A stretch of DNA of 64,000 nucleotides, from the NCBI RefSeq assembly GCF_001605885.1, contig NZ_LRPE01000023.1:223770-287769 (forward strand), written 5' to 3'. Below, piece after piece: positions 1 through 9,329 of this stretch. The translations under genes and the position numbers were made by a program. The notes beneath the pieces were generated by a model that saw only the letters and a list, made by a program, of their open reading frames with translations, had not been told where the DNA came from and made no database searches. This DNA comes from Acinetobacter lactucae. Its GTDB lineage: Bacteria; Pseudomonadota; Gammaproteobacteria; Pseudomonadales; Moraxellaceae. The first letter of the stretch is position 1, and each line of letters opens with the position of its first letter.

Positions 1-107
1 TTATTGTACAACTTGCGCTACGTAGCCGTTATGAATCAGGTAGTGATCATGTTGATGCTAAAGAAGATGCCTCCCCAACATACGACCCACGTGAGGATGA
101 GCCGTGA
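1..107 (+). CDS. mrpC: Na+/H+ antiporter subunit C (MrpC/MnhC), C-terminal end only
   Basis: Only the last 34 codons are in the window; the reading frame starts upstream and ends at the TGA at 105-107. The visible residues begin IVQLALRSRYESGSDH, which fits the end of the last membrane helix and the cytoplasmic tail of the NuoK-like subunit C of Mrp-type cation/proton antiporters. The identity rests mainly on position: mrpD follows directly, with the stop codon overlapping the mrpD ATG (TGATG), a sign of translational coupling. Confidence 0.75.
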   Translation, partial: IVQLALRSRYESGSDHVDAKEDASPTYDPREDEP

Positions 108-1918
108 TGTTTGATTTTTTATCTTTTTGGCAACAACACACGCCTATTTTTAGCATTCTCATCCCAGCATTCACTGCTTTTATCTTATTACTGTTAGGCA
201 ACCCTGGGGCAGGTGCTTTAAAAGATGACTGGCGCCAGCCTTGGCGACGTGGCATTAGCCTTGTCTCAGCAATTGCCGGGTTAATTACCGCTATTGTTTA
301 TCTAAGTTACGCCAGCACGGGTCAAATTACTGTTTACCAACTCAGTGAATGGTCAGCACCGTTTGGTATTGTCCTTGTACTCGATCGTCTTTCAGCTTTT
401 ATGCTGGTATTGACCTACGCATTAGCAGTACCAGTTTTATGGTATGCAAGTGATAACTGGGACACCCGTGGTCGCTATTTTCATGCCATGGTACATTTCC
501 TCTTAATGGGGATCTGTGGAGCATTCCTCACAGGCGACTTATTTAACCTTTTCGTCTTTTTTGAAATCCTGTTGATGGCTTCGTATGTGTTGCTCTTACA
601 TGGACAAGGTAAACCTCGTTTTCAGCTTGGCGTTCACTATGTCATTATCAATCTTTTAGCCTCTGCCCTATTCTTAATTGGGCTTGGTATGATTTATGGC
701 AGTGTGGGTAGCCTTAACATGGCCGATGTCTCACGACTTATACCGACACTTGAAGCAGATCAACACAAATTAGCAGTCGCTGGTTCCTTACTTCTCTTTG
801 TTGTTTTCGGTATTAAAGCGGCAATGCTTCCTGTCGGTTTTTGGCTACCAAAAACTTATGCCGTTGCAAGTACGCCTGTAGCTGCGATTTTCACCATCAT
901 GACTAAAGTCGGGATCTATTCTATTTTACGTGTAAATGGAACAGTATTTGACGATGCACTTAGTCAAGAAATCTTAAAAAGCTGGTTACTGCCTATTGGC
1001 TTAATTACTTCACTCTATGGTGTGATTGCAGCAATTGGGGCAGATCGTTTGCGTCGCTTTGTCGGCTTTATGGTACTTTCTTCAATTGGTACTTTGCTTA
1101 CAGCCATTGCCATGTCTAATACACAGGCATGGTCTGGCGCTTTATATTACTTAGTGCACAGTACATTGATCGGAGCAGCTTTTTATCTATTTTGTGGATG
1201 GATCACTTCACAACGTGGAGATTTTAAAGATCATTTAAAAGTTGCACCAAGAATCAAACAAGAAAAAGCGGCTATGCTGACTTATTTCTTGATTGCCATG
1301 ATGCTCGCAGGTTTACCACCTTTTAGTGGTTTTCTTGGAAAAGTATTTATCTTGCAAGCGACAGTTGAAGCTAGCTATCAAGGCTGGATTATTGGTGTTG
1401 TGCTTGTTGTGAGCTTATTAAGTATTATTGCTCTTACACGTGTTGGTTTTATCTTATTCTGGCGCGCATCTCCTCCAGAAGAAGATCCAATCCATCCTGC
1501 TTATATTCTTTATCGTGCTTTGCCGGAACGCGCACCACCACGTAACGATCAAGTCATTTATATATTACTTGCTGGTTTAATCGCTTATGTTGTCTTTGCT
1601 GCACCAATTCAGCATTACACATTAAACACCGCAGAGCAGATCCAAGACCATGCGCTTTACCAACAATCTATTCTTAAAGTAGATCAAAACGGTGAAGTCA
1701 TCAGTGTGCAACCATATGACCCAGCTTACTTACCGGAAACCAAGTATGGCGGTGAGGTTGAAGATCATAATGCTTATCTTGTTCCAAATATTATTTCGAA
1801 AGATACGTTCAATGGTGAGCATATCTCTGAATATAAACAACGACAAATTCAGCAACAGGACAAACTTCAAACGCCTACCATTGTTGATGAAAGTCAATTG
1901 AAACCTATGGAGCCATAA
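107..1918 (+). CDS. mrpD: Na+/H+ antiporter subunit D (MrpD/MnhD)
   Basis: A 603-residue polytopic inner-membrane protein of the NuoL/M/N-like proton-channel family, one of the large subunits of the multi-subunit Mrp Na+(K+)/H+ antiporter. About 14 hydrophobic helices occupy roughly residues 10-500, followed by a hydrophilic tail of about 100 residues. Glu153 (in FFEILLMASY) and Lys237 (in FGIKAAMLPV) match the membrane-buried charged residues that the family needs for ion transport. The ATG at 107 is preferred over an in-frame GTG at 104 because it overlaps the mrpC stop. mrpE starts 2 bases after the stop. The complex exports Na+ at alkaline pH. The long polar tail is the only unusual trait and may simply be typical of the genus. 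Confidence 0.93.
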   Translation: MFDFLSFWQQHTPIFSILIPAFTAFILLLLGNPGAGALKDDWRQPWRRGISLVSAIAGLITAIVYLSYASTGQITVYQLSEWSAPFGIVLVLDRLSAFMLVLTYALAVPVLWYASDNWDTRGRYFHAMVHFLLMGICGAFLTGDLFNLFVFFEILLMASYVLLLHGQGKPRFQLGVHYVIINLLASALFLIGLGMIYGSVGSLNMADVSRLIPTLEADQHKLAVAGSLLLFVVFGIKAAMLPVGFWLPKTYAVASTPVAAIFTIMTKVGIYSILRVNGTVFDDALSQEILKSWLLPIGLITSLYGVIAAIGADRLRRFVGFMVLSSIGTLLTAIAMSNTQAWSGALYYLVHSTLIGAAFYLFCGWITSQRGDFKDHLKVAPRIKQEKAAMLTYFLIAMMLAGLPPFSGFLGKVFILQATVEASYQGWIIGVVLVVSLLSIIALTRVGFILFWRASPPEEDPIHPAYILYRALPERAPPRNDQVIYILLAGLIAYVVFAAPIQHYTLNTAEQIQDHALYQQSILKVDQNGEVISVQPYDPAYLPETKYGGEVEDHNAYLVPNIISKDTFNGEHISEYKQRQIQQQDKLQTPTIVDESQLKPMEP

Positions 1919-1920
1919 CA

Positions 1921-2448
1921 ATGCAGTTATCTCATTTGCTTGAACGCTGGTTTCCACACCCATTTGTTTCAGTTCTCATCATTTTATTTTGGTTGATGCT
2001 GGCGCATAGCCTTGATGCGAGTGATCTTTTGACTGCTATGCTTTTAGGCTTGATTATTCCTCGTTTAGTTAAACCGTTTATTACCCGCACACCGCATATT
2101 CACTGGAAACCAGCGGTTAAACTATGCTTTGTGGTTCTTTGGGATATTATTATTTCTAACTTTAAGGTCGCAAAACTTGTTTTAGGGCCTACCAAAAAAT
2201 TACATCCTAAATGGTATCGTGTACCTTTAGAAACAGAACATGAACAGGTCAATACCTTGCTGGCGATGATCATCACCACAACGCCTGGTACGGTTTCTGC
2301 GGGTATCGATCAGGAACGTGGGGATATTCTGGTTCATGCTTTGAGCACAGATAATACCGAATCTGACATTCAAGACATCAAACAACGTTATGAAATTCCT
2401 CTTATGGAAATTTTTGATGTGAAAAGTAAAACGGAGGCAAGTGCATGA
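1921..2448 (+). CDS. mrpE: Na+/H+ antiporter subunit E (MrpE/MnhE)
   Basis: A 175-residue MrpE-family subunit. Two or three hydrophobic segments lie in the first 85 residues (from HPFVSVLIILFWLMLAHSL), then comes a soluble domain. The stretch LLAMIITTTPGTVSAGI near residues 113-129 is the family's conserved signature. It starts 2 bases after mrpD and its 3' end overlaps mrpF by 4 bases (ATGA), so the genes are co-translated in one operon. In studied systems MrpE is needed for full assembly or activity of the antiporter but is not itself the ion path. Confidence 0.9.
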   Translation: MQLSHLLERWFPHPFVSVLIILFWLMLAHSLDASDLLTAMLLGLIIPRLVKPFITRTPHIHWKPAVKLCFVVLWDIIISNFKVAKLVLGPTKKLHPKWYRVPLETEHEQVNTLLAMIITTTPGTVSAGIDQERGDILVHALSTDNTESDIQDIKQRYEIPLMEIFDVKSKTEASA

Positions 2449-2720
2449 CAATCTTACCCTATGCTCTAGGTATTAGCTTGATTGCCGTTACAATCTCGAT
2501 GCTACTTTGCCTTTTCAGAATGGTCATGGGCCCATCAATTGTAGACCGACTTTTGGCACTCGATACGCTTTTCCTCAATGCAACTTGCCTTATTGTTGTG
2601 TTAGGTATTTATTGGATGACGACCTCTCTATTCGAAGGTGCACTACTGGTTGCGATGTTAGGTTTCGTATCTACAGCGGCCTTAGCACGCTACTTCACAA
2701 CCGGTCATGTTATCGATTAA
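2445..2720 (+). CDS. mrpF: Na+/H+ antiporter subunit F (MrpF/MnhF)
   Basis: A 91-residue protein with three predicted membrane helices. The segment MGPSIVDRLLALDTLFLN (residues 28-45) is typical of the MrpF family, including its conserved Asp residues. The ATG lies inside the end of mrpE (ATGA overlap). It is followed after 11 bases by mrpG with a GGAGAGG ribosome site. Length and order D-E-F-G match other proteobacterial Mrp/Pha operons. Confidence 0.92.
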   Translation: MTILPYALGISLIAVTISMLLCLFRMVMGPSIVDRLLALDTLFLNATCLIVVLGIYWMTTSLFEGALLVAMLGFVSTAALARYFTTGHVID

Positions 2721-2731
2721 GGAGAGGTCAA

Positions 2732-3136
2732 ATGCAATTTGCAATGGAAATTATTGTTTCGGTCTTTCTGGTTTTTGGTGCCTTCTTCATGCTAGTGGGC
2801 TCAATCGGTATGGTCCGTTTACCTGACTTATTCATGCGCTTACATGCGCCAACTAAGTCGAGTACGCTCGGCTTAGGAAGCTTTCTGATCGCTTCCATGA
2901 TCTTTTTTGCTTTCCAAGGTCGCTTTGGTTTTGCTGAGCTACTCATTACCCTTTTAGCTTTCATCACCGCACCAGTTTCGGCTAATTTGATTGCTCAAGC
3001 TGCGCTACATTTACGTTTACGCTCATTAAGTGGTGAAGTACCTGAAGCCATTGAACGTCCTCTACCTTGGGACCGTTACAAAATTGGTCAACGCTTTTCA
3101 CAAAACAAACCGCCAATGGAACCTCCTAAAGAATAA
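2732..3136 (+). CDS. mrpG: Na+/H+ antiporter subunit G (MrpG/MnhG)
   Basis: A 134-residue small membrane subunit with three helices. The motif MVRLPDLFMRLHAPTKSSTL (residues 27-46) is the MrpG family hallmark. The frame is open much further upstream (from 2507), but that part overlaps mrpF out of frame. The ATG at 2732 has a good Shine-Dalgarno (GGAGAGG, 2721-2727) and gives the family length. It is the last gene of the antiporter operon: a strong hairpin terminator follows 14 bases downstream. The C-terminal 40 residues (proline-rich, ending PPMEPPKE) form a cytoplasmic tail. Confidence 0.93.
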   Translation: MQFAMEIIVSVFLVFGAFFMLVGSIGMVRLPDLFMRLHAPTKSSTLGLGSFLIASMIFFAFQGRFGFAELLITLLAFITAPVSANLIAQAALHLRLRSLSGEVPEAIERPLPWDRYKIGQRFSQNKPPMEPPKE

Positions 3137-3150
3137 AAAATTGAATCAAT

Positions 3151-3178
3151 AAAAAAGCCACCCGAAGGTGGCTTTTTT
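3151..3178. terminator. Bidirectional intrinsic terminator between mrpG and rbfA
   Basis: The hairpin AAGCCACC-CGAA-GGTGGCTT is flanked by A6 and T6 runs, so it can stop transcription from both the antiporter operon (plus) and the rimP-rbfA operon (minus), which converge here. Confidence 0.92.
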
Positions 3179-3192
3179 ATTTTGAGTTTTAA

Positions 3193-3594
3193 TTACTCTT
3201 GGTCATCTGACTTACGTTCTGGTAAATCTTGTACCGCTTTTTCGATTAGACCAAACATATAGTTACCATATGCATTCGTCTTATCGTAATGGAAACGTAA
3301 GCGAGGCGTAATACGAGTCTTAATGCGACGGCTCAATTCGTGACGCAAGAAACCAGAAGCTTTATTTAATACATCTAAAGTTTCTTTATTTGCTGCTTCA
3401 CTTTGCTCATCGCCTAGTTCACGTCCCATAACGGTGACATAAACTTCAGCATAACCCATATCCGCACTAACTTTCACCGCAGAGATGGTCACTAGACCAC
3501 CTAAGCGAGGATCTTTAAGCTCTTGACGGATTAGCTCAGACAACTCACGTTGTACTGAATCCGCCATGCGCTTTAAGCGTTGGCTACCCGCCAT
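3193..3594 (-). CDS. rbfA: 30S ribosome-binding factor RbfA
   Basis: A 133-residue KH-fold protein that binds the 30S subunit and helps process and mature 16S rRNA, especially in the cold. N-terminal residues SQRLKRMADSVQRELSELIR and the following DPRLGGLVTISAVKVSADMGYA are family signatures. The ATG overlaps the infB stop by one base (TAATG), so its translation is coupled to IF2. Last gene of the rimP-nusA-infB-rbfA operon; truB and rpsO, which often follow in other gammaproteobacteria, are absent here because the antiporter operon converges. Confidence 0.97.
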   Translation of the reverse strand: MAGSQRLKRMADSVQRELSELIRQELKDPRLGGLVTISAVKVSADMGYAEVYVTVMGRELGDEQSEAANKETLDVLNKASGFLRHELSRRIKTRITPRLRFHYDKTNAYGNYMFGLIEKAVQDLPERKSDDQE

Positions 3595-6293
3595 TAAAGA
3601 CTCCGTTTAATCAATTGAACATCATACACTTCGATCTTATCTTGTGGTTTGATGTCTTTATAACCTTTAACTGCAAGGCCACATTCCATACCTGCGCGAA
3701 CTTCCTCAACAACGTCTTTATAACGACGAAGAGATTCAAGCTCACCTTGGAAAATTACAACATCATCACGTAATACGCGAATCGGTTTATTACGATGTAA
3801 TGTGCCTTCAAGTACCATACAACCTGCTGCTGCACCAAACTTACTTGAGTGGAATACTTCACGTACTTCCGCAACACCCAAGATTGTTTCACGATGTTCA
3901 GGAGCAAGTTTACCGCTCATAGCATCTTTCACATCATCAATTAATTCATAAATGATGCTGTAGTAACGAATATCGATACCATCTTGGTCACTTCGCTGAC
4001 GAGCAGTCGTATCGGCACGAACGTTAAAGCCTAACAATACCGCTTCTGAAGATTCAGCAAGAATCACATCAGACTCAGTAATCGCACCAACACCTGAACT
4101 AATTACACGAACTTTTACTTCATCAGTAGATAATTCATGTAGAGCTGCATTCAATGCTTCTAAAGTACCACGTACGTCTGTTTTCAAAACAACGTTGACT
4201 GTAGGAACATCTTTTTTGCCCATTGACGACATGATATTTTCAAGGCGCATTGCGCTTTGACGATCAATACGTTTTTGACGCTCACGGTCAGCACGAGCAT
4301 CGGCAACTTCACGCGCTTTCTTCTCGTCATTAACAACAAGAACTTCATCACCTGCCATTGGAGCATCTGGTAGACCCAGAATTTCTACAGGAATAGATGG
4401 GCCTGCTGATTTAATTGGCTTACCGTTTTCATCAGACATTGCACGGACACGGCCATAAGACGAACCTGCAAGAACAAGGTCACCAATGTTTAATGTACCG
4501 TTTTGAACAAGAATAGAAGTTACCGCACCACGGCCTTTATCGACACGTGCTTCAATAACAACACCTTGCGCAGCACCTTCAGCAGATGCTTTTAATTCCA
4601 TCAATTCTGATTGAATAAGAATTAAATCAAGGAGTTCATCAATACCTTGTCCGCTGTGTGCAGAAACCTTAGCAATCGGAACATCACCACCCCATTCTTC
4701 TGGAACGATTTGTTTCGTTGTTAATTCATTTAACACACGGTCTGGATCAGCAGATTCTTTATCCATTTTGTTGATTGCAACAATAATTGGAGTACCTGCT
4801 GCACGAGCATGGTCAATTGCTTCCGCAGTTTGTGGCATTACACCGTCATCTGCTGCAACAACCAATACAACGATATCTGTTGCTTTAGCACCACGTGCAC
4901 GCATTGAAGTAAATGCCGCATGTCCCGGTGTATCAAGGAATGTAATAATCCCTTTGTCTGTTTCAACGTGATATGCACCAATATGCTGGGTAATACCACC
5001 TGCTTCACCAGCCGCCACTTTCGAACGACGAATACGGTCAAGCAATGATGTTTTACCATGGTCGACGTGACCCATAATGGTAACAACTGGCGGACGAGTT
5101 GTTTGCTCACCACGAGCTTCTTCAGCTGCTTCAAGCAAGTTATCTTCCGCTTGTGTATCAGAAACTAAAACAGGGTTGTGGCCCATTTCTTCTACAACAA
5201 GTGCTGCTGTGTCTTGATCAATAGCTTGATCTTGATTAACCAATTCACCCATTTTCATAAGTGTCTTGATAACTTCACGTACTTTAATCGCCATTTTTTG
5301 AGCAAGATCGGCAACAACAATACTTGAACCGATTTCTACATCATAAACTTGCTTTTTAACTGGCTTTTCAAATCCATGCTTATTCGCCTGGCTTGATTTT
5401 AAACCACGTTTGTTATGGTTAACAAAGCTTTGCTCTTCTTGACCACGACGACCACCTTTCTTCCCAGCACGTGGGTTAGTGGTTGCGCCACCGCGTTTAA
5501 TTTCACGGTCTTCTTGCTTAAATGAATCTTCATAAGCTTGGCCAACTAGACCTGAAGCAAGTGGAGAATCATCAATCACGCGAATTGTCGTAGTAGCATC
5601 GTCATTTGAATACTTAGACGCCATTTTGCGCATTTGTTCAAGTGTACGTTGCTGAGCTTCTTCAGCTGCTTTACGACGTGCAGCTTCTTCAGTTGCTTTT
5701 AACTGAGCTGACTGCTCTTCACGAGCTCTTTTCTGTTCTGGAGTTTCAGCTGGTTTTGGTGCAGGTTTTACTGTACCACCACCACGCTTTTTCACTACAA
5801 CAGCAGCTTTTGGAGCTGTCTGTGCAGCAGTATCTTGTTGATGAGCAGCACGCATAGCATCTAAAGTTGCTTTAGCTTTTTGCTCTGTTTGAAGACGCGC
5901 TTTTTGCTCTGCAGTTTCACGCGTTTGCTGTTCTACACGTGCTTTCGCTTCTGCTTCTGCACGTGCTTTAGCTTCTGCTGCAATTTGTTCAGGGTTTGGT
6001 TTAGCAAAAACCTGTTTTTTACGTACTTCTACGTTAATCGTTTTTGCTTTACCTGAAGTACTTGCAACTTTAGCGGTACTGGTTGTTTTACGTTTCAACG
6101 CAATTTTTCCTGTGTTACCACTTTCCTGACCATGAACTTTTTTCAAATGATTGACCAAAGTATCCTGTTGTTCAGTGGTAATAATGTCGTCTGCTGTACG
6201 TTGAGGCAAACCTGCTTCACGAGCCTGTTCTAGGAGCTTCTCAACAGGACGTCCTACACTGAGAGCTAACTCTTTAATCGACTTGTCCGTCAT
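3594..6293 (-). CDS. infB: Translation initiation factor IF-2
   Basis: An 899-residue GTPase that places initiator fMet-tRNA on the 30S subunit and promotes subunit joining. Domain order: IF2 N-terminal domain (about 1-50), a long charged Ala/Glu/Lys-rich coiled linker (about 95-230), then a GTP-binding domain with G1 GHVDHGKT (408-415), G3 DTPGH and G4 NKMD, followed by domain II and the C-terminal fMet-tRNA-binding domains. The start has an AGGAGATG ribosome site; nusA ends 10 bases upstream. In-frame internal starts may make shorter isoforms, as in E. coli, but this cannot be decided from sequence. Two initiator tRNA genes lie just upstream of the operon. Confidence 0.98.
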   Translation of the reverse strand: MTDKSIKELALSVGRPVEKLLEQAREAGLPQRTADDIITTEQQDTLVNHLKKVHGQESGNTGKIALKRKTTSTAKVASTSGKAKTINVEVRKKQVFAKPNPEQIAAEAKARAEAEAKARVEQQTRETAEQKARLQTEQKAKATLDAMRAAHQQDTAAQTAPKAAVVVKKRGGGTVKPAPKPAETPEQKRAREEQSAQLKATEEAARRKAAEEAQQRTLEQMRKMASKYSNDDATTTIRVIDDSPLASGLVGQAYEDSFKQEDREIKRGGATTNPRAGKKGGRRGQEEQSFVNHNKRGLKSSQANKHGFEKPVKKQVYDVEIGSSIVVADLAQKMAIKVREVIKTLMKMGELVNQDQAIDQDTAALVVEEMGHNPVLVSDTQAEDNLLEAAEEARGEQTTRPPVVTIMGHVDHGKTSLLDRIRRSKVAAGEAGGITQHIGAYHVETDKGIITFLDTPGHAAFTSMRARGAKATDIVVLVVAADDGVMPQTAEAIDHARAAGTPIIVAINKMDKESADPDRVLNELTTKQIVPEEWGGDVPIAKVSAHSGQGIDELLDLILIQSELMELKASAEGAAQGVVIEARVDKGRGAVTSILVQNGTLNIGDLVLAGSSYGRVRAMSDENGKPIKSAGPSIPVEILGLPDAPMAGDEVLVVNDEKKAREVADARADRERQKRIDRQSAMRLENIMSSMGKKDVPTVNVVLKTDVRGTLEALNAALHELSTDEVKVRVISSGVGAITESDVILAESSEAVLLGFNVRADTTARQRSDQDGIDIRYYSIIYELIDDVKDAMSGKLAPEHRETILGVAEVREVFHSSKFGAAAGCMVLEGTLHRNKPIRVLRDDVVIFQGELESLRRYKDVVEEVRAGMECGLAVKGYKDIKPQDKIEVYDVQLIKRSL

Positions 6294-6303
6294 ATTTCAT
6301 CTC

Positions 6304-7788
6304 CTAGTTAAACCATGATTCGCGAGCTTTCATGATCAATTGACCTGCTTTTTCATGACCAAGACCTTCAATATCAGAGATATCGTCAGTAGCCTGATCT
6401 GCCAAATCGTCGACAGTAATAATACCGCGAGCGGCAAGCGAGTAAGCGATCTCAGAAGTCATGCCTTCCATAGTGAGAAGGTCTGCGCTCGGTTCTTGAA
6501 TATTTTCTTGCTGTTTCAAAGCATCAGTAAGGGCTGCTTCTTTTGCACGACTTTGCAATAACTCAACCAATTCAGCATCAAGCTCAATTTCGTCAAAAGT
6601 TTCAGCAGGAACATAAGCAATCTCTTCTAAAGAAGTGAAACCCATTTCCACCAATGCCATTGCTAAATCTTCTTCAATATCGAGACGTGATACAAACATA
6701 TCAAGATATTGCTGAGCTTCATTTTGCTGACGAGCACGATACTCTTCTTCAAGCATCATGTCGAGTTTGTAGCCAGTTAAATCAGAAGCTAAACGAACGT
6801 TTTGACCTTGAGAGCCAATCGCACGCGCTAATTGATCGCTGGTTGCAAAAATAATGTCGGCACTTCTTGCATCTTCATCAAGCACGATGCCTGAAACATC
6901 AGCTGGTTCTAATGCACTAGCAATGTATTGAGCCGGATCATCAGACCAGACCACTACATCAATACGCTCACCATTTAACTCTTGTTGTACAGCTTGAATA
7001 CGCGTACCACGCATACCAATACATGCACCTACAGGGTCAATACGGTGATCATTTGTTTTCACTGCAATTTTAGCACGAACGCCCGGTTGACGTGCTGCCG
7101 CTTTAATTTCAATGATTTCTTCAGAAATTTCTGGAATTTCTTTTTTCATTAAAGCAATTAACATTTCAGGCTTAGCGCGTGATAACAACAACTGAGCGCC
7201 ACGACCTTCACGGTTAACATTATATAAAATAGCGTTTACACGTTGTTTTGGACGAAGAATTTCTTTTGGAATCATCTCTTCACGTGCAAGGTAAGCTTCT
7301 GCGTTGTCGCCCAAGTCGATAATGAAGCCATCTTTGGTTTGTTTTTTCACTTCACCGTAAATTAACTCACCAACTTTAGACTCGTATGCATCAGCAACTA
7401 AAGCACGCTCAGCTTCACGAATTTTTTGTACGATAACTTGTTTTGCAATTTGTGCAGCGATACGACCAAACTCAATAGATTCTACTTCGAGTTCACGCAC
7501 GTCACCAATTGACCATTTAGCTGGATCAACGTCAGAAATTGCATCTTGGCAAGCTGGCATTTCATGATCTTCATCTGCCACGACAGTCCATTGACGGAAC
7601 GTACGGTAATCACCAGTTTTACGATCAATTTCTACACGAAGCTGAGCTTCTTCAGCGTGCGTACCTTCGTAAAATCTTTTCTTCGTTGCAGCAACTAGAG
7701 CTTGTTCTAAAGCCTCGAAGATCGCTTCACGACTAACACCTTTTTCATTACTAACCGTTTCAACAACGGTAAGAATTTCGCGGCCCAT
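6304..7788 (-). CDS. nusA: Transcription termination/antitermination protein NusA
   Basis: A 494-residue RNA-polymerase-associated factor controlling pausing, Rho-dependent and intrinsic termination and antitermination. Domain order: N-terminal RNAP-binding domain (1-125), S1 domain (about 135-200), two KH domains (about 205-345, including DPVGACIGMRGTRIQAVQQE), and two C-terminal helix-hairpin-helix acidic repeats (about 365-490), as in E. coli NusA. The linker has the usual LEEEYRARQ stretch. It sits between rimP (37-base gap) and infB in the conserved operon. Confidence 0.98.
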   Translation of the reverse strand: MGREILTVVETVSNEKGVSREAIFEALEQALVAATKKRFYEGTHAEEAQLRVEIDRKTGDYRTFRQWTVVADEDHEMPACQDAISDVDPAKWSIGDVRELEVESIEFGRIAAQIAKQVIVQKIREAERALVADAYESKVGELIYGEVKKQTKDGFIIDLGDNAEAYLAREEMIPKEILRPKQRVNAILYNVNREGRGAQLLLSRAKPEMLIALMKKEIPEISEEIIEIKAAARQPGVRAKIAVKTNDHRIDPVGACIGMRGTRIQAVQQELNGERIDVVVWSDDPAQYIASALEPADVSGIVLDEDARSADIIFATSDQLARAIGSQGQNVRLASDLTGYKLDMMLEEEYRARQQNEAQQYLDMFVSRLDIEEDLAMALVEMGFTSLEEIAYVPAETFDEIELDAELVELLQSRAKEAALTDALKQQENIQEPSADLLTMEGMTSEIAYSLAARGIITVDDLADQATDDISDIEGLGHEKAGQLIMKARESWFN

Positions 7789-7825
7789 AAGTCACCTACC
7801 GATTTCTTATAAAATTTAAATAAAT

Positions 7826-8350
7826 TTAATCTTGATAGATCAAGTTTGCTTTATCGATATTGTTGCTGTCGATCACAAGCACATGCTTCCCATCAACTTC
7901 AACCTGAATTTCTTCATTTTCAAGGTCTACTGCGATAAGTTTTGCTTGAAATTTACGACGGTTTTCTACTGCTGCAATTAAACGCAAAGCAATTTGTTGT
8001 CCGATGTAGCCTTGTAACTGTTCTAGTTGGAAAAAAGGACGATCCCAGCCTGGTGAAGAAACTTCTAATGAATACTCACCTGAAATTGGATCATGAACAT
8101 CCAACATTGCGCCAACTTGTTGTGTTACACGCACACAATCTTGTACACCAATACCACGGCCTAGTTCTACTTCGCCATCTTCATTAATTACAGGCTCAGC
8201 ATCTTCACTTACCGGTTTATCGATATAAATACGCAATAATGAACGTTTACCTTGTGGGAGAAATTCGATTCCCCAAAGGTCAACACCACATGCTTCCACT
8301 GCAGGAACAATTAAGTCATGCAATGCTTGGGATTTATTTGATAATTTCAT
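7826..8350 (-). CDS. rimP: Ribosome maturation factor RimP
   Basis: A 174-residue protein required for 30S assembly. The N-terminal alpha/beta domain carries [20 protein letters not shown] followed by IDKP; the middle has [20 protein letters not shown] and [14 protein letters not shown], all family signatures; the C-terminal domain is SH3-like. First protein gene of the nusA operon. An acidic insertion ([17 protein letters not shown]) after the IDKP motif is longer than in E. coli. Terminators separate it from the tRNAs upstream. Confidence 0.97.
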   Translation of the reverse strand: MKLSNKSQALHDLIVPAVEACGVDLWGIEFLPQGKRSLLRIYIDKPVSEDAEPVINEDGEVELGRGIGVQDCVRVTQQVGAMLDVHDPISGEYSLEVSSPGWDRPFFQLEQLQGYIGQQIALRLIAAVENRRKFQAKLIAVDLENEEIQVEVDGKHVLVIDSNNIDKANLIYQD

Positions 8351-8472
8351 TTACTCTCGTCATTCTCGTGCGATTCAATCGGTTGTTTTAACCGACACAG
8401 ACCTACTATAGTGAAGCATGACTATTTGACCAATTGATGTCGACACTACACGATAGCGATACGATAACCAAT

Positions 8473-8494
8473 AAAAAAGGGCGTTAATCGCCCC
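8473..8494 (-). terminator. Intrinsic terminator between tRNA-fMet and rimP
   Basis: Read on the minus strand: GGGCG-ATTAA-CGCCC followed by six T. It is the second of two terminators in series after the initiator tRNA and should keep tRNA transcription apart from rimP-nusA-infB, with some read-through possible. Confidence 0.7.
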
Positions 8495-8526
8495 TATTTA
8501 GCACAGAAAACAATAGTCCACTGTGC

Positions 8527-8553
8527 AAAAAGGCCCACCTGTCTGTGAGCCTC
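8527..8553 (-). terminator. Intrinsic terminator just after tRNA-fMet
   Basis: Read on the minus strand: GGCTCAC-AGACAG-GTGGGCC followed by five T, 13 bases after the tRNA 3' end. Likely the main end of the tRNA transcript. Confidence 0.8.
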
Positions 8554-8565
8554 TTTTAAGAAACT

Positions 8566-8642
<77 letters not shown>

Positions 8643-8655
8643 TCAACGTGCAAAA

Positions 8656-8683
8656 ATTATATACAAATATCGAAAAAAGTCAA
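8656..8683 (-). promoter_or_regulatory. Sigma-70 promoter for tRNA-fMet copy 1
   Basis: On the minus strand TTGACT (8683-8678), a 16-base spacer and a perfect TATAAT (8661-8656) lie just before the tRNA. There is a T-rich spacer, and a GC-containing stretch (TTTTTGCACG) follows the -10, as in stable-RNA promoters. Good match to consensus; activity is inferred. Confidence 0.8.
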
Positions 8684-8705
8684 TGTAAACTTATCCAATA
8701 TTAGC

Positions 8706-8729
8706 TTGATTAAGTTGCACCTTAATCAA
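8706..8729 (-). repeat. Inverted repeat between the two tRNA-fMet genes
   Basis: Arms TTGATTAAG and CTTAATCAA with a 6-base loop lie just after the 3' end of the second initiator tRNA. There is no T-run, so it is more likely a processing or 3'-protecting hairpin than a terminator. Confidence 0.6.
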
Positions 8730-8731
8730 AT

Positions 8732-8808
<77 letters not shown>

Positions 8809-8846
8809 TCAATAAACTGCTTGCACTCAACTTTCTGGTTCAAAGT

Positions 8847-8931
8847 TGGTGCGGAAGGGGGGACTTGAACCCCCACGCCCGAAGGCACTACCACCTCAAG
8901 GTAGCGTGTCTACCAATTCCACCACCACCGC
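8847..8931 (-). tRNA. tRNA-Leu (GAG)
   Basis: An 85-base class II tRNA with a long variable arm and encoded CCA. The anticodon loop TTGAGGT is closed by CTACC/GGTAG, giving anticodon GAG (reads CUY codons). T-arm GGGGG-TTCAAGT-CCCCC is perfect. The acceptor stem (5' GCGGTGG, 3' CTTCCGC) contains a T:T mismatch at 5:68 and a G:T pair at 6:67, weaker than usual. It follows secG in the same direction with 56 bases between. Confidence 0.93.
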
Positions 8932-8987
8932 AGCTTGTGGGACGCATTCTAGTCCTTCCAACTGCAAAAGGAAAGCCTTATTTCGAA

Positions 8988-9317
8988 TTATTGACTCGAT
9001 TTTGGTGCATTTGGTGAAGTTTCAGGCGATGTCGTTTGAACAGGTGCTGTAGTTTGTACAGTTTTCAAGCTATATGCATCAGTAGTCTGTTTTTTTGCAA
9101 AAACAGCAAGAGTTAAACTCGTCACGAAGAACAAGGCTGTTAAAACTGCAGTAAGGCGGGTAAGGAAGTTACCCGAACCTGATGCACCGAATACAGTTGC
9201 TGCTCCGCCACCGCCGAAAGAAGCACCAGCGTCAGCACCTTTACCGTGTTGCACTAGAATCAAGGCAATCATCAGTACCGCTAAAATAATATGTACGATC
9301 AGTACAAAAGAGTGCAT
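8988..9317 (-). CDS. secG: Preprotein translocase subunit SecG
   Basis: A 109-residue inner-membrane protein, auxiliary part of the SecYEG channel. Two membrane helices (about 4-22 and 52-72) flank the conserved cytoplasmic loop LVQHGKGADAGASFGGGGAA. The C-terminal 30 residues are Thr/Ser/Pro-rich and polar, a common variable tail. The gene follows tpiA by 12 bases and precedes tRNA-Leu, the same tpiA-secG-tRNA-Leu order known from several gammaproteobacteria. Confidence 0.96.
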   Translation of the reverse strand: MHSFVLIVHIILAVLMIALILVQHGKGADAGASFGGGGAATVFGASGSGNFLTRLTAVLTALFFVTSLTLAVFAKKQTTDAYSLKTVQTTAPVQTTSPETSPNAPKSSQ

Positions 9318-9329
9318 ACCCTATCCTCG

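Noticed and set aside
2507..2731. Open frame extending mrpG upstream to a start at 2507
   Set aside because: It overlaps mrpF out of frame and has no ribosome site; the ATG at 2732 has GGAGAGG ahead and gives the family length.
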